Shown here one piece after another: positions 55,178 to 64,000 of a stretch of 64,000 nucleotides of DNA. Location: NCBI RefSeq assembly GCF_920987055.1, contig NZ_CAKLBX010000001.1, forward strand, positions 3,334,501-3,398,500, in the 5' to 3' direction. Each line of letters starts with the position of its first letter. Positions within the stretch are counted from its first letter, which is position 1. The position numbers were made by a program, and so were the translations under genes. Under the pieces are notes generated by a model. It worked only from the letters and a program-made list of their open reading frames with translations, did not search any database and was not told the origin of the DNA. The DNA is from Novosphingobium sp. CECT 9465 (GTDB lineage Bacteria > Pseudomonadota > Alphaproteobacteria > Sphingomonadales > Sphingomonadaceae).

Positions 55178-55677
55178 TCCCAGTCCTCGCGGGTCATCGC
55201 GAAATACACGCTGTCGCACCACATATCGCCGACCAGCCAGGTGCGCGCCTGACGGTGGGTTTCGGTCAAGCCCAGCCGCTGGAGCAGGCCCATTGATGCC
55301 TTGTTGCGCGGATCGACATCAGCCGTAATGCGCGGCAGATTATGGACTTCGAAACCGCGCGCGATCACCGCCCCCACTGCCTCGCGGCCAAGGCCCCTGC
55401 CCCACACTGCCGGATCGAACAGGTAGCCGAGATCGGGGAAGCGATAGAAGCCCGCCTTGCCGATTACCCGGCCTTCGAACTCGACGATGAAATCCTCACC
55501 CAGCGCAGGTTCGATTGCCGCCATGTTGGCCAGCCACTCGCGCGTCTGATCGTCAGCGTCATGCGGCGGAGTGGACCAGTAGGCCATCGCCCTGGGCTGG
55601 CACAGGATGGCATGCATGGCGGCAAAATCGTCTGCCTCACGCACGGGCCTGAGCAGCAGCCGGGGCGTACGGATCAC
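55162..55677 (-). CDS. GNAT family N-acetyltransferase (RimJ-like)
   Basis: A 171-residue acetyltransferase: TPRLLLRPVREADDFAAMHA start, GKAGFYRFPDLGYLFDPAVWG core, GRGLGREAV acetyl-CoA loop, and ADVDPRNKASMGLLQRLG end. The RimJ/RimL type acts on protein N-termini or small amines. It is 4 bp downstream of the LOG gene and co-transcribed with it. Confidence 0.9.
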   Translation of the reverse strand: MIRTPRLLLRPVREADDFAAMHAILCQPRAMAYWSTPPHDADDQTREWLANMAAIEPALGEDFIVEFEGRVIGKAGFYRFPDLGYLFDPAVWGRGLGREAVGAVIARGFEVHNLPRITADVDPRNKASMGLLQRLGLTETHRQARTWLVGDMWCDSVYFAMTREDWDQRTA

Positions 55678-55681
55678 CGCA

Positions 55682-56563
55682 TCACCCGCAATCGAGATCG
55701 TAGAACTTCACGATGTGCGACCATGCCTCATCCGCCGTCTCGACCATGGTGAACAGTTCCAGATCCTCGAAATTGATCACGCCTTCTTCGGCCAGCGCCT
55801 GGAAATTGACCACGCGGTTCCAGTAATCCTTGCCGAACAGCATGATTGGGATCGGCTTCATCTTGCCGGTCTGGATCAGGGTCAGCAGTTCGAAAAATTC
55901 ATCGAACGTGCCGAAACCGCCGGGGAACACCGCCACGGCGCGGGCGCGCAACAGGAAATGCATCTTGCGCAGCGCGAAGTAATGGAACTGGAACGACAAA
56001 TGTGGCGTAACATAGCTGTTGGGCGCCTGTTCGTGCGGCAGGACAATATTCAGCCCGATCGATTCCGCGCCTGCTTCCTCCGCGCCGCGATTGGCGGCCT
56101 CCATGATCGAAGGGCCGCCGCCAGAGCATATCACGAACTGGCGCTTGCCGTCCTCGACCACGCCGCAACTGCTGGCAGTCTGTGCCAGCTTGTAGGCTTC
56201 GTCATAATACTTGGCCTTGGCGGCCAACCGTTCGATCACGGCCTTTTTTTCGGGCGTGGTTGCCGTGGCCATCGCGGCTTCGGCCATTTCAGGTGAAGGA
56301 ATGCGCGCCGATCCATAGATGACCAGCGTGGAGCCGATGCCCGCTTCGTCGAGCAACATGTCGGGCTTGAGCAGTTCAAGCTGGAACCGCACGGGCCGCA
56401 ATTCCTCGCGCAGGAGGAAATCGGTATCACGGAACGCCAGCCGATAGGCCGGGTCTTGCTGCTGCGGGGTAGTCTTGGGCTGGCTATCTGCGAACCCGGC
56501 TTCCTGTTCGGCCTTGTAGAACTTGCGTTTGGTAAGGTCGTGCTGCTTTTCTTCTTCTGTCAT
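55682..56563 (-). CDS. LOG-family protein (TIGR00730-like)
   Basis: A 293-residue nucleotide-monophosphate N-glycosylase family member. It has the signature PGGFGTFDE near residue 210 and SGGGPSIMEAANRGAEEA near 150. It is longer than typical cytokinin-type LOG owing to an N-terminal extension of about 80 residues (type II/PpnN-like). The ATG at 56563 begins MTEEEKQ. Confidence 0.88.
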   Translation of the reverse strand: MTEEEKQHDLTKRKFYKAEQEAGFADSQPKTTPQQQDPAYRLAFRDTDFLLREELRPVRFQLELLKPDMLLDEAGIGSTLVIYGSARIPSPEMAEAAMATATTPEKKAVIERLAAKAKYYDEAYKLAQTASSCGVVEDGKRQFVICSGGGPSIMEAANRGAEEAGAESIGLNIVLPHEQAPNSYVTPHLSFQFHYFALRKMHFLLRARAVAVFPGGFGTFDEFFELLTLIQTGKMKPIPIMLFGKDYWNRVVNFQALAEEGVINFEDLELFTMVETADEAWSHIVKFYDLDCG

Positions 56564-56636
56564 GCTCCATACGTCGGCCTGCGCGCGCAAAAACGCAAGT
56601 GGGCGCGCGGTTGTGGCCACACTTTGACAGGATTGC

Positions 56637-57428
56637 CTAGCGGTCGGCGGAAACCGTGTCCGCCACACGCTTCGGCGCGGCATCGCGTTCCTGCATCGCC
56701 TTGCCGATCAGCAAGAGCGCCGGACCATCGCCCAGCGCCGTCTTCGCGGCCAGCGGCAGCAGGTCCAGCCGGGTATGGAAATGGCGTTCATCGGGCAGGC
56801 TGGCCGATTGCACCAGCGCCACCGGCGTTTCGGGCGGCATGCCCGCGCGGATCAGGTTGCGCGAAACATCGCCTGCAGCCGCCTTGCCCATATAGATCGC
56901 CAGCGTTGCGTCGGGATCGGCCAGCGCCTGCCAATCGAGGTCCAGCTCCTCACCCGCGCGGGCATGGGCGGTTACCAGCACCAGCTTGCGCGCCAGCCCG
57001 CGCAGGGTGAGCGACAGACCCATGCCCGCCGCCGCCGCGCTGGCCGCCGTCACGCCGGGACATACCTTTACCGCCACACCGGCAGCGCGGCAGGCTTCGA
57101 GTTCCTCGGTCGCGCGCCCGAAGATCGATGGATCGCCGCCCTTCAGCCGCACCACCCGTTCACCCGCAAGGGCCGCAGCCACGATCAGCTTGTCGATCGT
57201 GGCCTGATCCTTCGAATGGCGCCCTGAACGCTTGCCGACATGGACCAGCCGCGCGCGCGCAGGCACCATGGCAATCACTTCGGGGCCGACCAGCGCATCG
57301 TGGAACACCACGCTGGCGCTGCGAATCAACCGTTCGGCCTTGCGCGTCAGCAATTCCGGGTCACCCGGCCCTGCGCCCACCAGCCAGACCATGCCTGCCG
57401 GAAAGTCGGATTTTGATAAATCGGTCAT
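56637..57428 (-). CDS. cobA: Uroporphyrinogen-III C-methyltransferase
   Basis: A 263-residue SUMT. It has VWLVGAGPGDPELLT near residue 14, RLKGGDPSIFGRATEE near 92, and CPGVTAASAAAAGMGLSLT near 120. It methylates uroporphyrinogen III toward siroheme, the cofactor of NirB. It begins in an ATGA overlap with nasA (57425-57428), so it is the last gene of the nitrate operon. No CysG dehydrogenase/chelatase half is attached. Confidence 0.95.
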   Translation of the reverse strand: MTDLSKSDFPAGMVWLVGAGPGDPELLTRKAERLIRSASVVFHDALVGPEVIAMVPARARLVHVGKRSGRHSKDQATIDKLIVAAALAGERVVRLKGGDPSIFGRATEELEACRAAGVAVKVCPGVTAASAAAAGMGLSLTLRGLARKLVLVTAHARAGEELDLDWQALADPDATLAIYMGKAAAGDVSRNLIRAGMPPETPVALVQSASLPDERHFHTRLDLLPLAAKTALGDGPALLLIGKAMQERDAAPKRVADTVSADR

Positions 57429-59938
57429 TCCGCTGGCTCCACAAGCTTGTCGTTCCATTCGCGCAGCAGCCGGGCGATGGCAGGGCGGCACGATCCGCAA
57501 TTTGTACCCGCAGCGCAGGCCTTGCCCACATCGGCCACGGTGCAGGCTCCGCCATCTGCTGCGGCCAGGATCTGCTTTGCGCCGATGCCGTGGCACACAC
57601 AGACCATCGGTCCTCTGTCGGGCGCAGGAGTGCTGGGCCGCGCGGCGAGCATTTCAGGGACTTGCGCCAGACTTTGCCCCAGTTGCGCGGCAATCCAGTC
57701 ACGCTCTGGCAACTGGCCTGCCCGCGTGATGTAAAGCCCCGCGGAAAATGCGCCATCGGCATCCAGCATGACAATCCGGCGCATGCCCCGCACCAGATCG
57801 ACCGCCTCGATCCGATCACCGGCAGGCAGCAGCGCATCGGCATCCACCGCGCCATCGCCAGCCAGTTCATGCAACCATCCGCCCGCGACGCGCGAACGGC
57901 TCCACCATGTCAGCCCTTCGGGCGTCACAGGCTCGGCGCGAACCAGAAACGCGCGCCAATCGCTGGTCACCGGCGCAATCCGGCAGGCATTGTTCTTGAA
58001 ACCGGGCTGGCCCGATACGGGATCGACCGCTTGATCGGGCAGCAGATTGCCGCGCCCGCCGCTGGCCATGGCATCGGTCCAGTGCATCGGCACGAACACC
58101 TGCCCGCGCGCTTGCGCATCGGTGACGCAGACGCGGAACGTCGATTGCCCCGATGATGTGACGACTTGCGCCAGAGCGCCATGGACCACGCCCGATGCGA
58201 CAGCATCGGCAGGATGCACTTCCAGCAGGGGTTCGCGACGGTGCTGCGAAAGCGTGGGCGAAAGGCCGGTGCGGGTCATCGTGTGCCACTGGTCGCGATA
58301 GCGGCCGGTGTTCAGCCGCAGCGGATAATCGGGATCGACGGCCCGCGTCCGCGCTTCGACCGGCACATGGTGCATCGCACGGCCCGCCATCGGATGGCGC
58401 CCACCCCAGATGAACGGCACCATCGCTTCGTATTCGTCATCCGAAATCGTGGCGCTGCCGGTCAGGTCGAGCACTTTGCCGTGGGCGACCGCCAGCGCCG
58501 TCATCGCGGCATATTCGCGAAACACGTCCGCCGCGCAGGTCCAGTCGAATGCTGCGCCATGACCCATGCGGCTGGCAACATCGGCAATGATCGACCAGTC
58601 TCTGCGCGCCTCGCCCGGCGCAGAAAACAGCGCACGCTGGCGGCTGATCCGGCGTTCGGAATTGGTGACCGTGCCATCTTTTTCGCCCCAGCCGAGCGCG
58701 GGCAGGCGAACATGCGCGAATTTTGCGGTGTCGGTATCGGCGATCACGTCTGACACGACCACCGTTTCGCACCGCGACAGTGCCTCCCGCACGAAACCGG
58801 CGTCGGGCATCGACACGGCGGGGTTGGTCGCCATCACCCACAGGAACCTGATCCGGCCATCGTGCACCGCGCGGAACATGTCCGCCGCCTTGAGGCCCGG
58901 CGCGCCACACAGCCGATCGGTTTGCCAGAACGCCGCCACATCGGCGCGCTCAGCATCCGAAAAGCCAAGGTGGCACGCCAGCATGTTGGCAAGCCCGCCC
59001 ACTTCGCGGCCACCCATGGCATTGGGCTGCCCGGTCATCGAGAACGGTCCCATGCCGGGCGCATTGATCCGGCCCGTGGCGATATGCAGGTTGATGATCG
59101 CGTTGCCCTTGTCGGTCCCGGCGACCGACTGGTTCGCACCCATCGAGAAGACCGTCACCATGCGCGGATGTTCGGCCACCATATCGGCCAGCGCGACGAA
59201 CACTTCGGGATCTACCCCGTGATCAACCGTGCCACCTTCGCCTGGCGCCAGCCCGCGATGGACCATGTCCGCCAGCAGGGCATTGAACAGCGCCACATCG
59301 CCATCGGGCGCGACCGCAACGTGCAGATCGGCCTGCTCGGCGGTTTCGGTACGGCGCGGATCGATCACCACGATCTTCGTGCCGCGCGCCTCACGCGCGG
59401 CCTCGATCCGTTGCCAGATCACCGGATGGCACCACGCGGTATTCGATCCGACCAGCACGATCAGATCGGCATCGTCGAGATCGTCGTAAGTGACCGGCAC
59501 GATGTCTTCGCCGAAGGCGCGGTTGTGCGCCGCCACAGCGCTTGCCATGCACAACCGGCTGTTGGTGTCGATATTGGCGCTGCCGACAAAGCCCTTCATC
59601 AGCTTGTTGGCAGCATAATAGTCTTCGGTCAGCAACTGGCCGGAGACATAGAACGCGACGCTGTCCGGCCCGTGCGTTTCGATGCATACGCGCATCTTGT
59701 CCGCCACCAGATCGAGCGCCGCGTCCCAGCCCACCTGCTTATCCCCGATCATGGGATGAAGCAGGCGTCCCTCCAACCCGACCGTTTCGCCAAGGTGCGT
59801 ACCCTTGGAACAGAGCTTCCCGAAGTTCGCCGGATGATCGGCATCACCCTTGATCGTAACCGTCCGCTCCCCCGTCACCGTGGCGCGAATGCCACAGCCG
59901 ACCCCGCAATAGGCGCACGTGGTGCGGACGTCCTTCAC
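57425..59938 (-). CDS. nasA: Assimilatory nitrate reductase, catalytic subunit, with C-terminal BFD-like domain
   Basis: An 837-residue cytoplasmic molybdopterin enzyme reducing nitrate to nitrite. The N-terminal [4Fe-4S] ligands are CAYCGVGCG and CSKG (residues 8-43). The Mo-binding region is near TNSRLCMASAVAAHNRAFG (about 125-143; C130 is the likely Mo ligand). The C-terminal 60 residues are a BFD-type [2Fe-2S] domain (VCVCHGIG, GTNCGSCRPAI), as in NasA proteins that take electrons directly from a reductase. It overlaps nirD (59935-59938) and cobA by ATGA. Confidence 0.94.
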   Translation of the reverse strand: MKDVRTTCAYCGVGCGIRATVTGERTVTIKGDADHPANFGKLCSKGTHLGETVGLEGRLLHPMIGDKQVGWDAALDLVADKMRVCIETHGPDSVAFYVSGQLLTEDYYAANKLMKGFVGSANIDTNSRLCMASAVAAHNRAFGEDIVPVTYDDLDDADLIVLVGSNTAWCHPVIWQRIEAAREARGTKIVVIDPRRTETAEQADLHVAVAPDGDVALFNALLADMVHRGLAPGEGGTVDHGVDPEVFVALADMVAEHPRMVTVFSMGANQSVAGTDKGNAIINLHIATGRINAPGMGPFSMTGQPNAMGGREVGGLANMLACHLGFSDAERADVAAFWQTDRLCGAPGLKAADMFRAVHDGRIRFLWVMATNPAVSMPDAGFVREALSRCETVVVSDVIADTDTAKFAHVRLPALGWGEKDGTVTNSERRISRQRALFSAPGEARRDWSIIADVASRMGHGAAFDWTCAADVFREYAAMTALAVAHGKVLDLTGSATISDDEYEAMVPFIWGGRHPMAGRAMHHVPVEARTRAVDPDYPLRLNTGRYRDQWHTMTRTGLSPTLSQHRREPLLEVHPADAVASGVVHGALAQVVTSSGQSTFRVCVTDAQARGQVFVPMHWTDAMASGGRGNLLPDQAVDPVSGQPGFKNNACRIAPVTSDWRAFLVRAEPVTPEGLTWWSRSRVAGGWLHELAGDGAVDADALLPAGDRIEAVDLVRGMRRIVMLDADGAFSAGLYITRAGQLPERDWIAAQLGQSLAQVPEMLAARPSTPAPDRGPMVCVCHGIGAKQILAAADGGACTVADVGKACAAGTNCGSCRPAIARLLREWNDKLVEPAE

Positions 59939-60276
59939 GCTGCGCGCTTGCCCACGACCGCCGAGCGCAGCAAGTAAATGCGGCCCGCATCAACCCGCAG
60001 CGGGATTGTCGGTACGCAGCCCTTGTCCTCGCCCAGCGCCTCGCCGGTTTTCAACGAGATGTTCCAGTTGTGTAAGGGACAGGCCACGACATTGCCATGG
60101 ACGATGCCCTGGCTCAGCGGACCCTGCTTGTGCGGGCACTTGTTGACGAGAGCGTAGAATTCATTCGCCTGTGTACGGAACACCGCGATTTCATCGGCCC
60201 CCACCACTGGCAAAGTGCGCGCGGTGCCGGGGGTGATCTGGTCCACCGGGCCGATATCGAGCCAATCGCCGATCAT
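59935..60276 (-). CDS. nirD: Nitrite reductase small subunit
   Basis: A 113-residue Rieske-like protein with CPHKQGPLSQG near residue 43 and CPLHNWNIS near 66, so the cluster ligands are kept (CxH and CxxH), unlike some NirD proteins that have lost them. It starts in an ATGA overlap with the nirB stop. Confidence 0.93.
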   Translation of the reverse strand: MIGDWLDIGPVDQITPGTARTLPVVGADEIAVFRTQANEFYALVNKCPHKQGPLSQGIVHGNVVACPLHNWNISLKTGEALGEDKGCVPTIPLRVDAGRIYLLRSAVVGKRAA

Positions 60277-62771
60277 TGTGCGTTCTCCATCTGAAGCGGG
60301 CGCACTTGCGCAAGGTGCTGGTGCAGATCAGCATCCTTGCCCGCGACGCGCTCTGCCCACGGATCGTCCTGACAAAACGTCTGCGAATAACGGAACCTGG
60401 CGGCGAGGCGCTTTACGGTGTCGGCATTCTTGAACAGCGCGGAAGAAACATGGTCGAGACCAACGCGCTCGATCCACGGCGCGGTGCGTTCAAGGTAATG
60501 CGCCTGTTCGCGGTAAAGCTGGATGAAGGCGGCGCAGACTTCCATCACCTCTTCCTCGGTCGTCACCTTGCACAGCAGGTCGGTGGCGCGGACCTTGATC
60601 CCGCCATTGCCGCCGACATGCAGTTCATAGCCCGAATCCACGCAGACCACGCCGAAGTCCTTGATCGTGGCTTCGGCGCAATTGCGCGGGCAGCCCGATA
60701 CGGCGATCTTGAACTTGTGGGGCATCCACGATCCCCAGGTCATCCGTTCCAGCTTGACGCCCAGCCCGGTCGAATCCTGCGTACCGAAGCGGCACCATTC
60801 GCTGCCGACGCAGGTCTTCACCGTGCGCAGGGACTTGCCATAGGCATGGCCCGAAACCATCCCGGCCGCGTTCAGATCAGCCCACACGGCGGGCAGATCT
60901 TCCTTCCTGATTCCGAAGATGTCGAGGCGCTGGCCGCCGGTCACCTTGACCATCGGCGCGTTGTATTTCTCGACCACGTCGGCAATCGCGCGCAGTTCGC
61001 GCGGATTGGTGAGACCACCCCACATGCGCGGGACAACCGAATAGGTGCCGTCCTTCTGGATATTGGCATGCATGCGTTCGTTGACGAAGCGACTCTTCTG
61101 GTCATCCTCGTATTCGCCGGGCCAGGCACACAGCAGATAGTAGTTCAGCGCCGGGCGGCACGATGAACAGCCATCGGGCGTGGTCCAGTGCAGTTCCTGC
61201 ATCACCTGCGGGATCGCGCGCAGGTTCTTTTCCAGGATCAGGCGGCGTACGTCATCGTGGCTGAAGCTGGTGCACTTGCACATCGTCTTCGGCCCGGACT
61301 GCACTTCGCCGCCCAACGTCAGCGCCAGCAGGCTTTCGACCAGCCCGGTGCAGGAACCGCACGAAGCCGAAGCCTTGCAGGTGCTGCGCACAGCGTCGAG
61401 GCTGCAGGCGCCGGCATTGATCGAGGCGACGACAGTGCCCTTGGAAACGCCGTTGCAGCCGCAGATTTCTGCGTCGTCGGAAAGTGCTGCAACGGCGGCA
61501 TTAGGGTCCAGCAGGGCGCCCCCGGATGCGAAGGCCTGACCAAAGATCAGCGCCTCGCGGATGTCCGAAATGTCCTCACCCTTCTTCAGCAGGTCGAAGT
61601 ACCAGTTGCCATCGGCGGTATCGCCATAGAGAACCGCGCCGACCAGCTTGTTGTCCTTGACGACCACGCGCTTGTAGAGGCCGCGCGCGGCATCGCGCAT
61701 GACGATGTCTTCCGCGCCATCCCCGCCCGAAAAATCACCGGCGGAAAACAGGTCGATGCCGGAGACTTTCAGCTTGGTTGAGGTGACCGAGCCTTCATAC
61801 CCCGATGGCTGTTCGCAGGCATGATCGGCCAGCGCGCGGCACATGTCCCACAGTGGCGCGACAAGGCCGTAGCAGTTGCCACGATGCTGGACGCATTCGC
61901 CCACCGCCATGACCGCCGGATCGCTGGTGACCATGTGATCGTCCACCACGATGCCGCGTTCGACCTCAAGCCCCGCCGCCCTGGCCAGCGTGGTGCCGGG
62001 ACGGATGCCCACGGCCATGACCACGATGTCTGCGGCAAATTCGCGTCCGTCCTTGAGGCGGACGGCGGATACGTGGCCATCCTTGCCGACGATCTCGGCC
62101 GTATCGCCACCCGTCACGATGGTCTGGCCGCGCCGTTCCAGTTCGGTCTTGAGCAGGTAGCCCGCTGCTTCATCAAGCTGACGCTCCATCAGCGTCGGCA
62201 TAAGGTGAACGACGGTGACCTTCATGCCACGAAGCGAAAGGCCATGCGCTGCCTCCAGCCCAAGCAGGCCACCGCCGATCACCACGGCTGAACCGCCCTT
62301 TTCGGCAGCGGCCAGCATCTTTTCCACGTCATCCAGATCGCGGAATGTGACCACGCCCGCCAGATCCTTGCCCGGCACCGGAATGATGAACGGATCGGAA
62401 CCCGTCGCGATCAGCAGGCGGTCGTAAGGTTCGACCCGGCCTGATTGTGCCACCACGGTCTGCGTCGCGCGGTCGATCGAAACGACCGGATCGCCCGAAA
62501 CAAGCGTGATCGCATTGTCGGTATACCAGTCGTCACCATTGATGACGATGTCCTCGAACGCCTTCTCTCCGGCCAGAACCGGCGAAAGCATGATGCGGTT
62601 GTAGTTCACGCGCGGCTCGGCACCGAAGATCGTCACGTCGAACCGGGCGGGATCGCGGGCGAGGATTTCCTCGACCGCGCGGCACCCGGCCATGCCGTTG
62701 CCGATCACGACCAGCCGCTGGCGTACGCCTGCTGACCTTTCCGTTTCCATCAGTGTCGTTGGCGCGTTCAC
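60273..62771 (-). CDS. nirB: NAD(P)H-nitrite reductase large subunit
   Basis: An 832-residue enzyme reducing nitrite to ammonium. It has an FAD/NADH module (VIGNGMAGCRAVEEIL near residue 22, VIGGGLLGLEAAHGLSLRG near 160), two BFD-type [2Fe-2S] repeats (CGCNGVSKGT near 437, CKASASCGSCTG near 468), then ferredoxin-like domains and the siroheme/[4Fe-4S] site (CVGSEWCRFG near 645, SGCPRNCAEA near 690). It is the first gene of the operon. A 219-bp gap separates it from the porin stop. Confidence 0.95.
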   Translation of the reverse strand: MNAPTTLMETERSAGVRQRLVVIGNGMAGCRAVEEILARDPARFDVTIFGAEPRVNYNRIMLSPVLAGEKAFEDIVINGDDWYTDNAITLVSGDPVVSIDRATQTVVAQSGRVEPYDRLLIATGSDPFIIPVPGKDLAGVVTFRDLDDVEKMLAAAEKGGSAVVIGGGLLGLEAAHGLSLRGMKVTVVHLMPTLMERQLDEAAGYLLKTELERRGQTIVTGGDTAEIVGKDGHVSAVRLKDGREFAADIVVMAVGIRPGTTLARAAGLEVERGIVVDDHMVTSDPAVMAVGECVQHRGNCYGLVAPLWDMCRALADHACEQPSGYEGSVTSTKLKVSGIDLFSAGDFSGGDGAEDIVMRDAARGLYKRVVVKDNKLVGAVLYGDTADGNWYFDLLKKGEDISDIREALIFGQAFASGGALLDPNAAVAALSDDAEICGCNGVSKGTVVASINAGACSLDAVRSTCKASASCGSCTGLVESLLALTLGGEVQSGPKTMCKCTSFSHDDVRRLILEKNLRAIPQVMQELHWTTPDGCSSCRPALNYYLLCAWPGEYEDDQKSRFVNERMHANIQKDGTYSVVPRMWGGLTNPRELRAIADVVEKYNAPMVKVTGGQRLDIFGIRKEDLPAVWADLNAAGMVSGHAYGKSLRTVKTCVGSEWCRFGTQDSTGLGVKLERMTWGSWMPHKFKIAVSGCPRNCAEATIKDFGVVCVDSGYELHVGGNGGIKVRATDLLCKVTTEEEVMEVCAAFIQLYREQAHYLERTAPWIERVGLDHVSSALFKNADTVKRLAARFRYSQTFCQDDPWAERVAGKDADLHQHLAQVRPLQMENAQ

Positions 62772-62946
62772 TCGAACTTTTCCTTAGCCGACGCGCAACA
62801 CGAAAAAGCCGCCCGAACGCATCCCGAATGGGGAAGGTCTGGGCGGCGACGTTGCCACGCAATGTTGATCAATCAGGCCTTGCGAAAATCCACCCGACTC
62901 TGGGCGGCGCATGTGCCTTCGTTCACTTTGCTAACCGATTCGGCGG

Positions 62947-62977
62947 CTGCACTGCAAGTGTTATTTTTGCAGTGCAG
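62947..62977. promoter_or_regulatory. Perfect hairpin containing TGCACTGCA/TGCAGTGCA
   Basis: CTGCACTGCAA (62947-62957) and TTGCAGTGCAG (62967-62977) form a perfect 11-bp inverted repeat with a 9-nt centre, 14 bp beyond the porin stop and about 176 bp before nirB. It could be a terminator for the porin (no T-run) or an operator. The same TGCAGTGCA flanks the phasin promoter. Confidence 0.5.
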
Positions 62978-62990
62978 CACACCGAAGCAA

Positions 62991-63998
62991 TCAGAACGCC
63001 ACTTCAGCCTGGAGCCAGAGAATGCTCTTGTCCGCGCCGAACGCCTTGGCGTTGTAATCGGCATACTTCAGCAGCAGCCCGACATTCCTGACCTTGAACC
63101 CAAGGCTGGCGTCCCATTCGGTCCCGAACTTTGTCGAGCCGATATCGCTGCGGAATTCGTGATAGGCCACGGTTGCGTTCAGGCCGGGCAGGGATTTCAC
63201 CTTCGGCAGAACCTTGGCGAGCGAGAGGTAATAGTCCTCAAGCCCTGCCGCAGGCGTCGTCAGGAACAAGTCGGCCCAGCCGTTGAACTTGTGCAGCGTG
63301 GCAAGCGGCGTCTGGAACGATTTGCCCGCAGCCTTGTCCGCGCCCAGCAGTTCGTAACCGCCGGTCAGGGTGAAGCCCATCGACGACAGGCCGACCTCAC
63401 CCAGCACGTAATCGGCTTCGTAATTCGCCGGGTTTTGCCCCAAGTCCATCTGGCGCGCATAGCTTGCCAGCACGTTCAGCTTGACCGCCTTCGAAAGCGG
63501 TACGCTGCCCGCAAGGCGCGCACCATACGTCTGCGATGAGTTGGCGAAGGCGAACGCCTCGTCATAGTCGATCATGTAGGAAAACGCCTTGGCGGTGATT
63601 GGTCCGAGCTTCGCGCCTGCGTTCAGGAATACGAAATCGCCGTCCATGCTGCGGCGCGGCCCGGCTTCAGATCCGAAGATCGAATCCTGCTGGATCGCAT
63701 AAGTGCCATCAAGTGTGACCGGGCCAAGCGAGGCTTCGGCGCGCACCGCATCGAATGTCTGTTCGTTCTGCCGCCAGCCGACCGAGCCGACAAAACGCTG
63801 GTCATCAAGGTTGATCCGCTGCCGACCGACCGTCAGCGCGAAAGCCTTGGTCTTGTACTGCACCTGCAACCGGTTGAGATCGATGCTTTCGCCATCTGGC
63901 ACCACGGAGAATCCGGGGCGACGCTGCGATGCGCCGGGCAGCGGAAACGGGAAGGCATTATAATCGTTCTGAAGGCCCAGCGTGCCCTCGGCTTCCAC
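62991..63998 (-). CDS. Outer-membrane porin, alginate-export-like, 5' end outside the window
   Basis: At least 335 residues of a beta-barrel with alternating hydrophobic strands (QYKTKAFALTVGRQRINLDD, and the end SILWLQAEVAF with the C-terminal Phe needed by the BAM machinery). The type is that of alginate-export family porins often found next to nitrate assimilation genes in sphingomonads. The N-terminus lies beyond 64,000. Confidence 0.85.
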   Translation of the reverse strand: MEAEGTLGLQNDYNAFPFPLPGASQRRPGFSVVPDGESIDLNRLQVQYKTKAFALTVGRQRINLDDQRFVGSVGWRQNEQTFDAVRAEASLGPVTLDGTYAIQQDSIFGSEAGPRRSMDGDFVFLNAGAKLGPITAKAFSYMIDYDEAFAFANSSQTYGARLAGSVPLSKAVKLNVLASYARQMDLGQNPANYEADYVLGEVGLSSMGFTLTGGYELLGADKAAGKSFQTPLATLHKFNGWADLFLTTPAAGLEDYYLSLAKVLPKVKSLPGLNATVAYHEFRSDIGSTKFGTEWDASLGFKVRNVGLLLKYADYNAKAFGADKSILWLQAEVAF

Positions 63999-64000
63999 CA

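Overview
The window looks like a high-GC alphaproteobacterial chromosome, most likely a sphingomonad (Novosphingobium/Sphingobium type). This is an inference from the gene content: a large TonB-dependent receptor beside several SDRs and Rieske oxygenases, a PhyR-NepR-EcfG general stress locus with an HWE-family sensor kinase, class I PHA synthase with an alanine-rich phasin, ClpS, and LptF/LptG. No rRNA gene is present and the only tRNA seen is tRNA-Cys.

Left part, about 1-30,560: an accessory island. It ends on the right at a P4-type tyrosine recombinase that lies beside the 3' end of tRNA-Cys(GCA), a classic integration arrangement. Inside are a partial IS5-family element at the window edge and two same-orientation copies (544-4120 and 23833-27409) of one 3,577-bp unit. 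The unit is an IS3-family element whose DDE transposase gene is split by a group II intron carrying its own reverse transcriptase/maturase. The copies bracket 19,712 bp of catabolic genes: a TonB-dependent receptor, a long same-strand run (two Rieske oxygenase alpha subunits, a cytochrome P450, an epoxide hydrolase, several SDRs, a small unknown protein), a ferritin-like diiron protein, a TetR regulator, and an SDR-EthD pair. The substrate cannot be named. The set of enzymes fits import and oxidation of a hydrophobic cyclic compound (aromatic, terpenoid or steroid-like). Decay is plain: frameshifted epoxide hydrolase, GntR regulator with a frameshift and a stop, deleted flavin oxidoreductase, three SDR fragments, and one SDR whose catalytic Tyr is Val. 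The SDR pieces at the two IS boundaries (C-terminal half at the left end, N-terminal half at the right end, same strand) suggest that the segment may have been a circle opened at the IS.

Right part, 30,565-64,000: ordinary chromosome. In order: RNB-domain ribonuclease and enoyl-CoA hydratase, AlaC-like aminotransferase, phaC and phasin, clpS, lptF-lptG, a fatty acid desaturase, a GNAT protein, the general stress block (43,397-49,281), an AI-2E-type permease, superoxide dismutase, a dicarboxylate/amino-acid symporter, glmM, a DUF1272 protein, thiD, a GNAT acetyltransferase, a LOG-family protein, and a nitrate assimilation operon (nirB-nirD-nasA-cobA, each joined by an ATGA overlap) followed at the window edge by a partial outer-membrane porin.

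The general stress block shows its own wiring. Matches to the EcfG promoter pattern GGAAC-N16/17-CGTT sit in front of a single-domain response regulator, in front of phyR, and in the divergent gap between the sensor kinase and nepR-ecfG.
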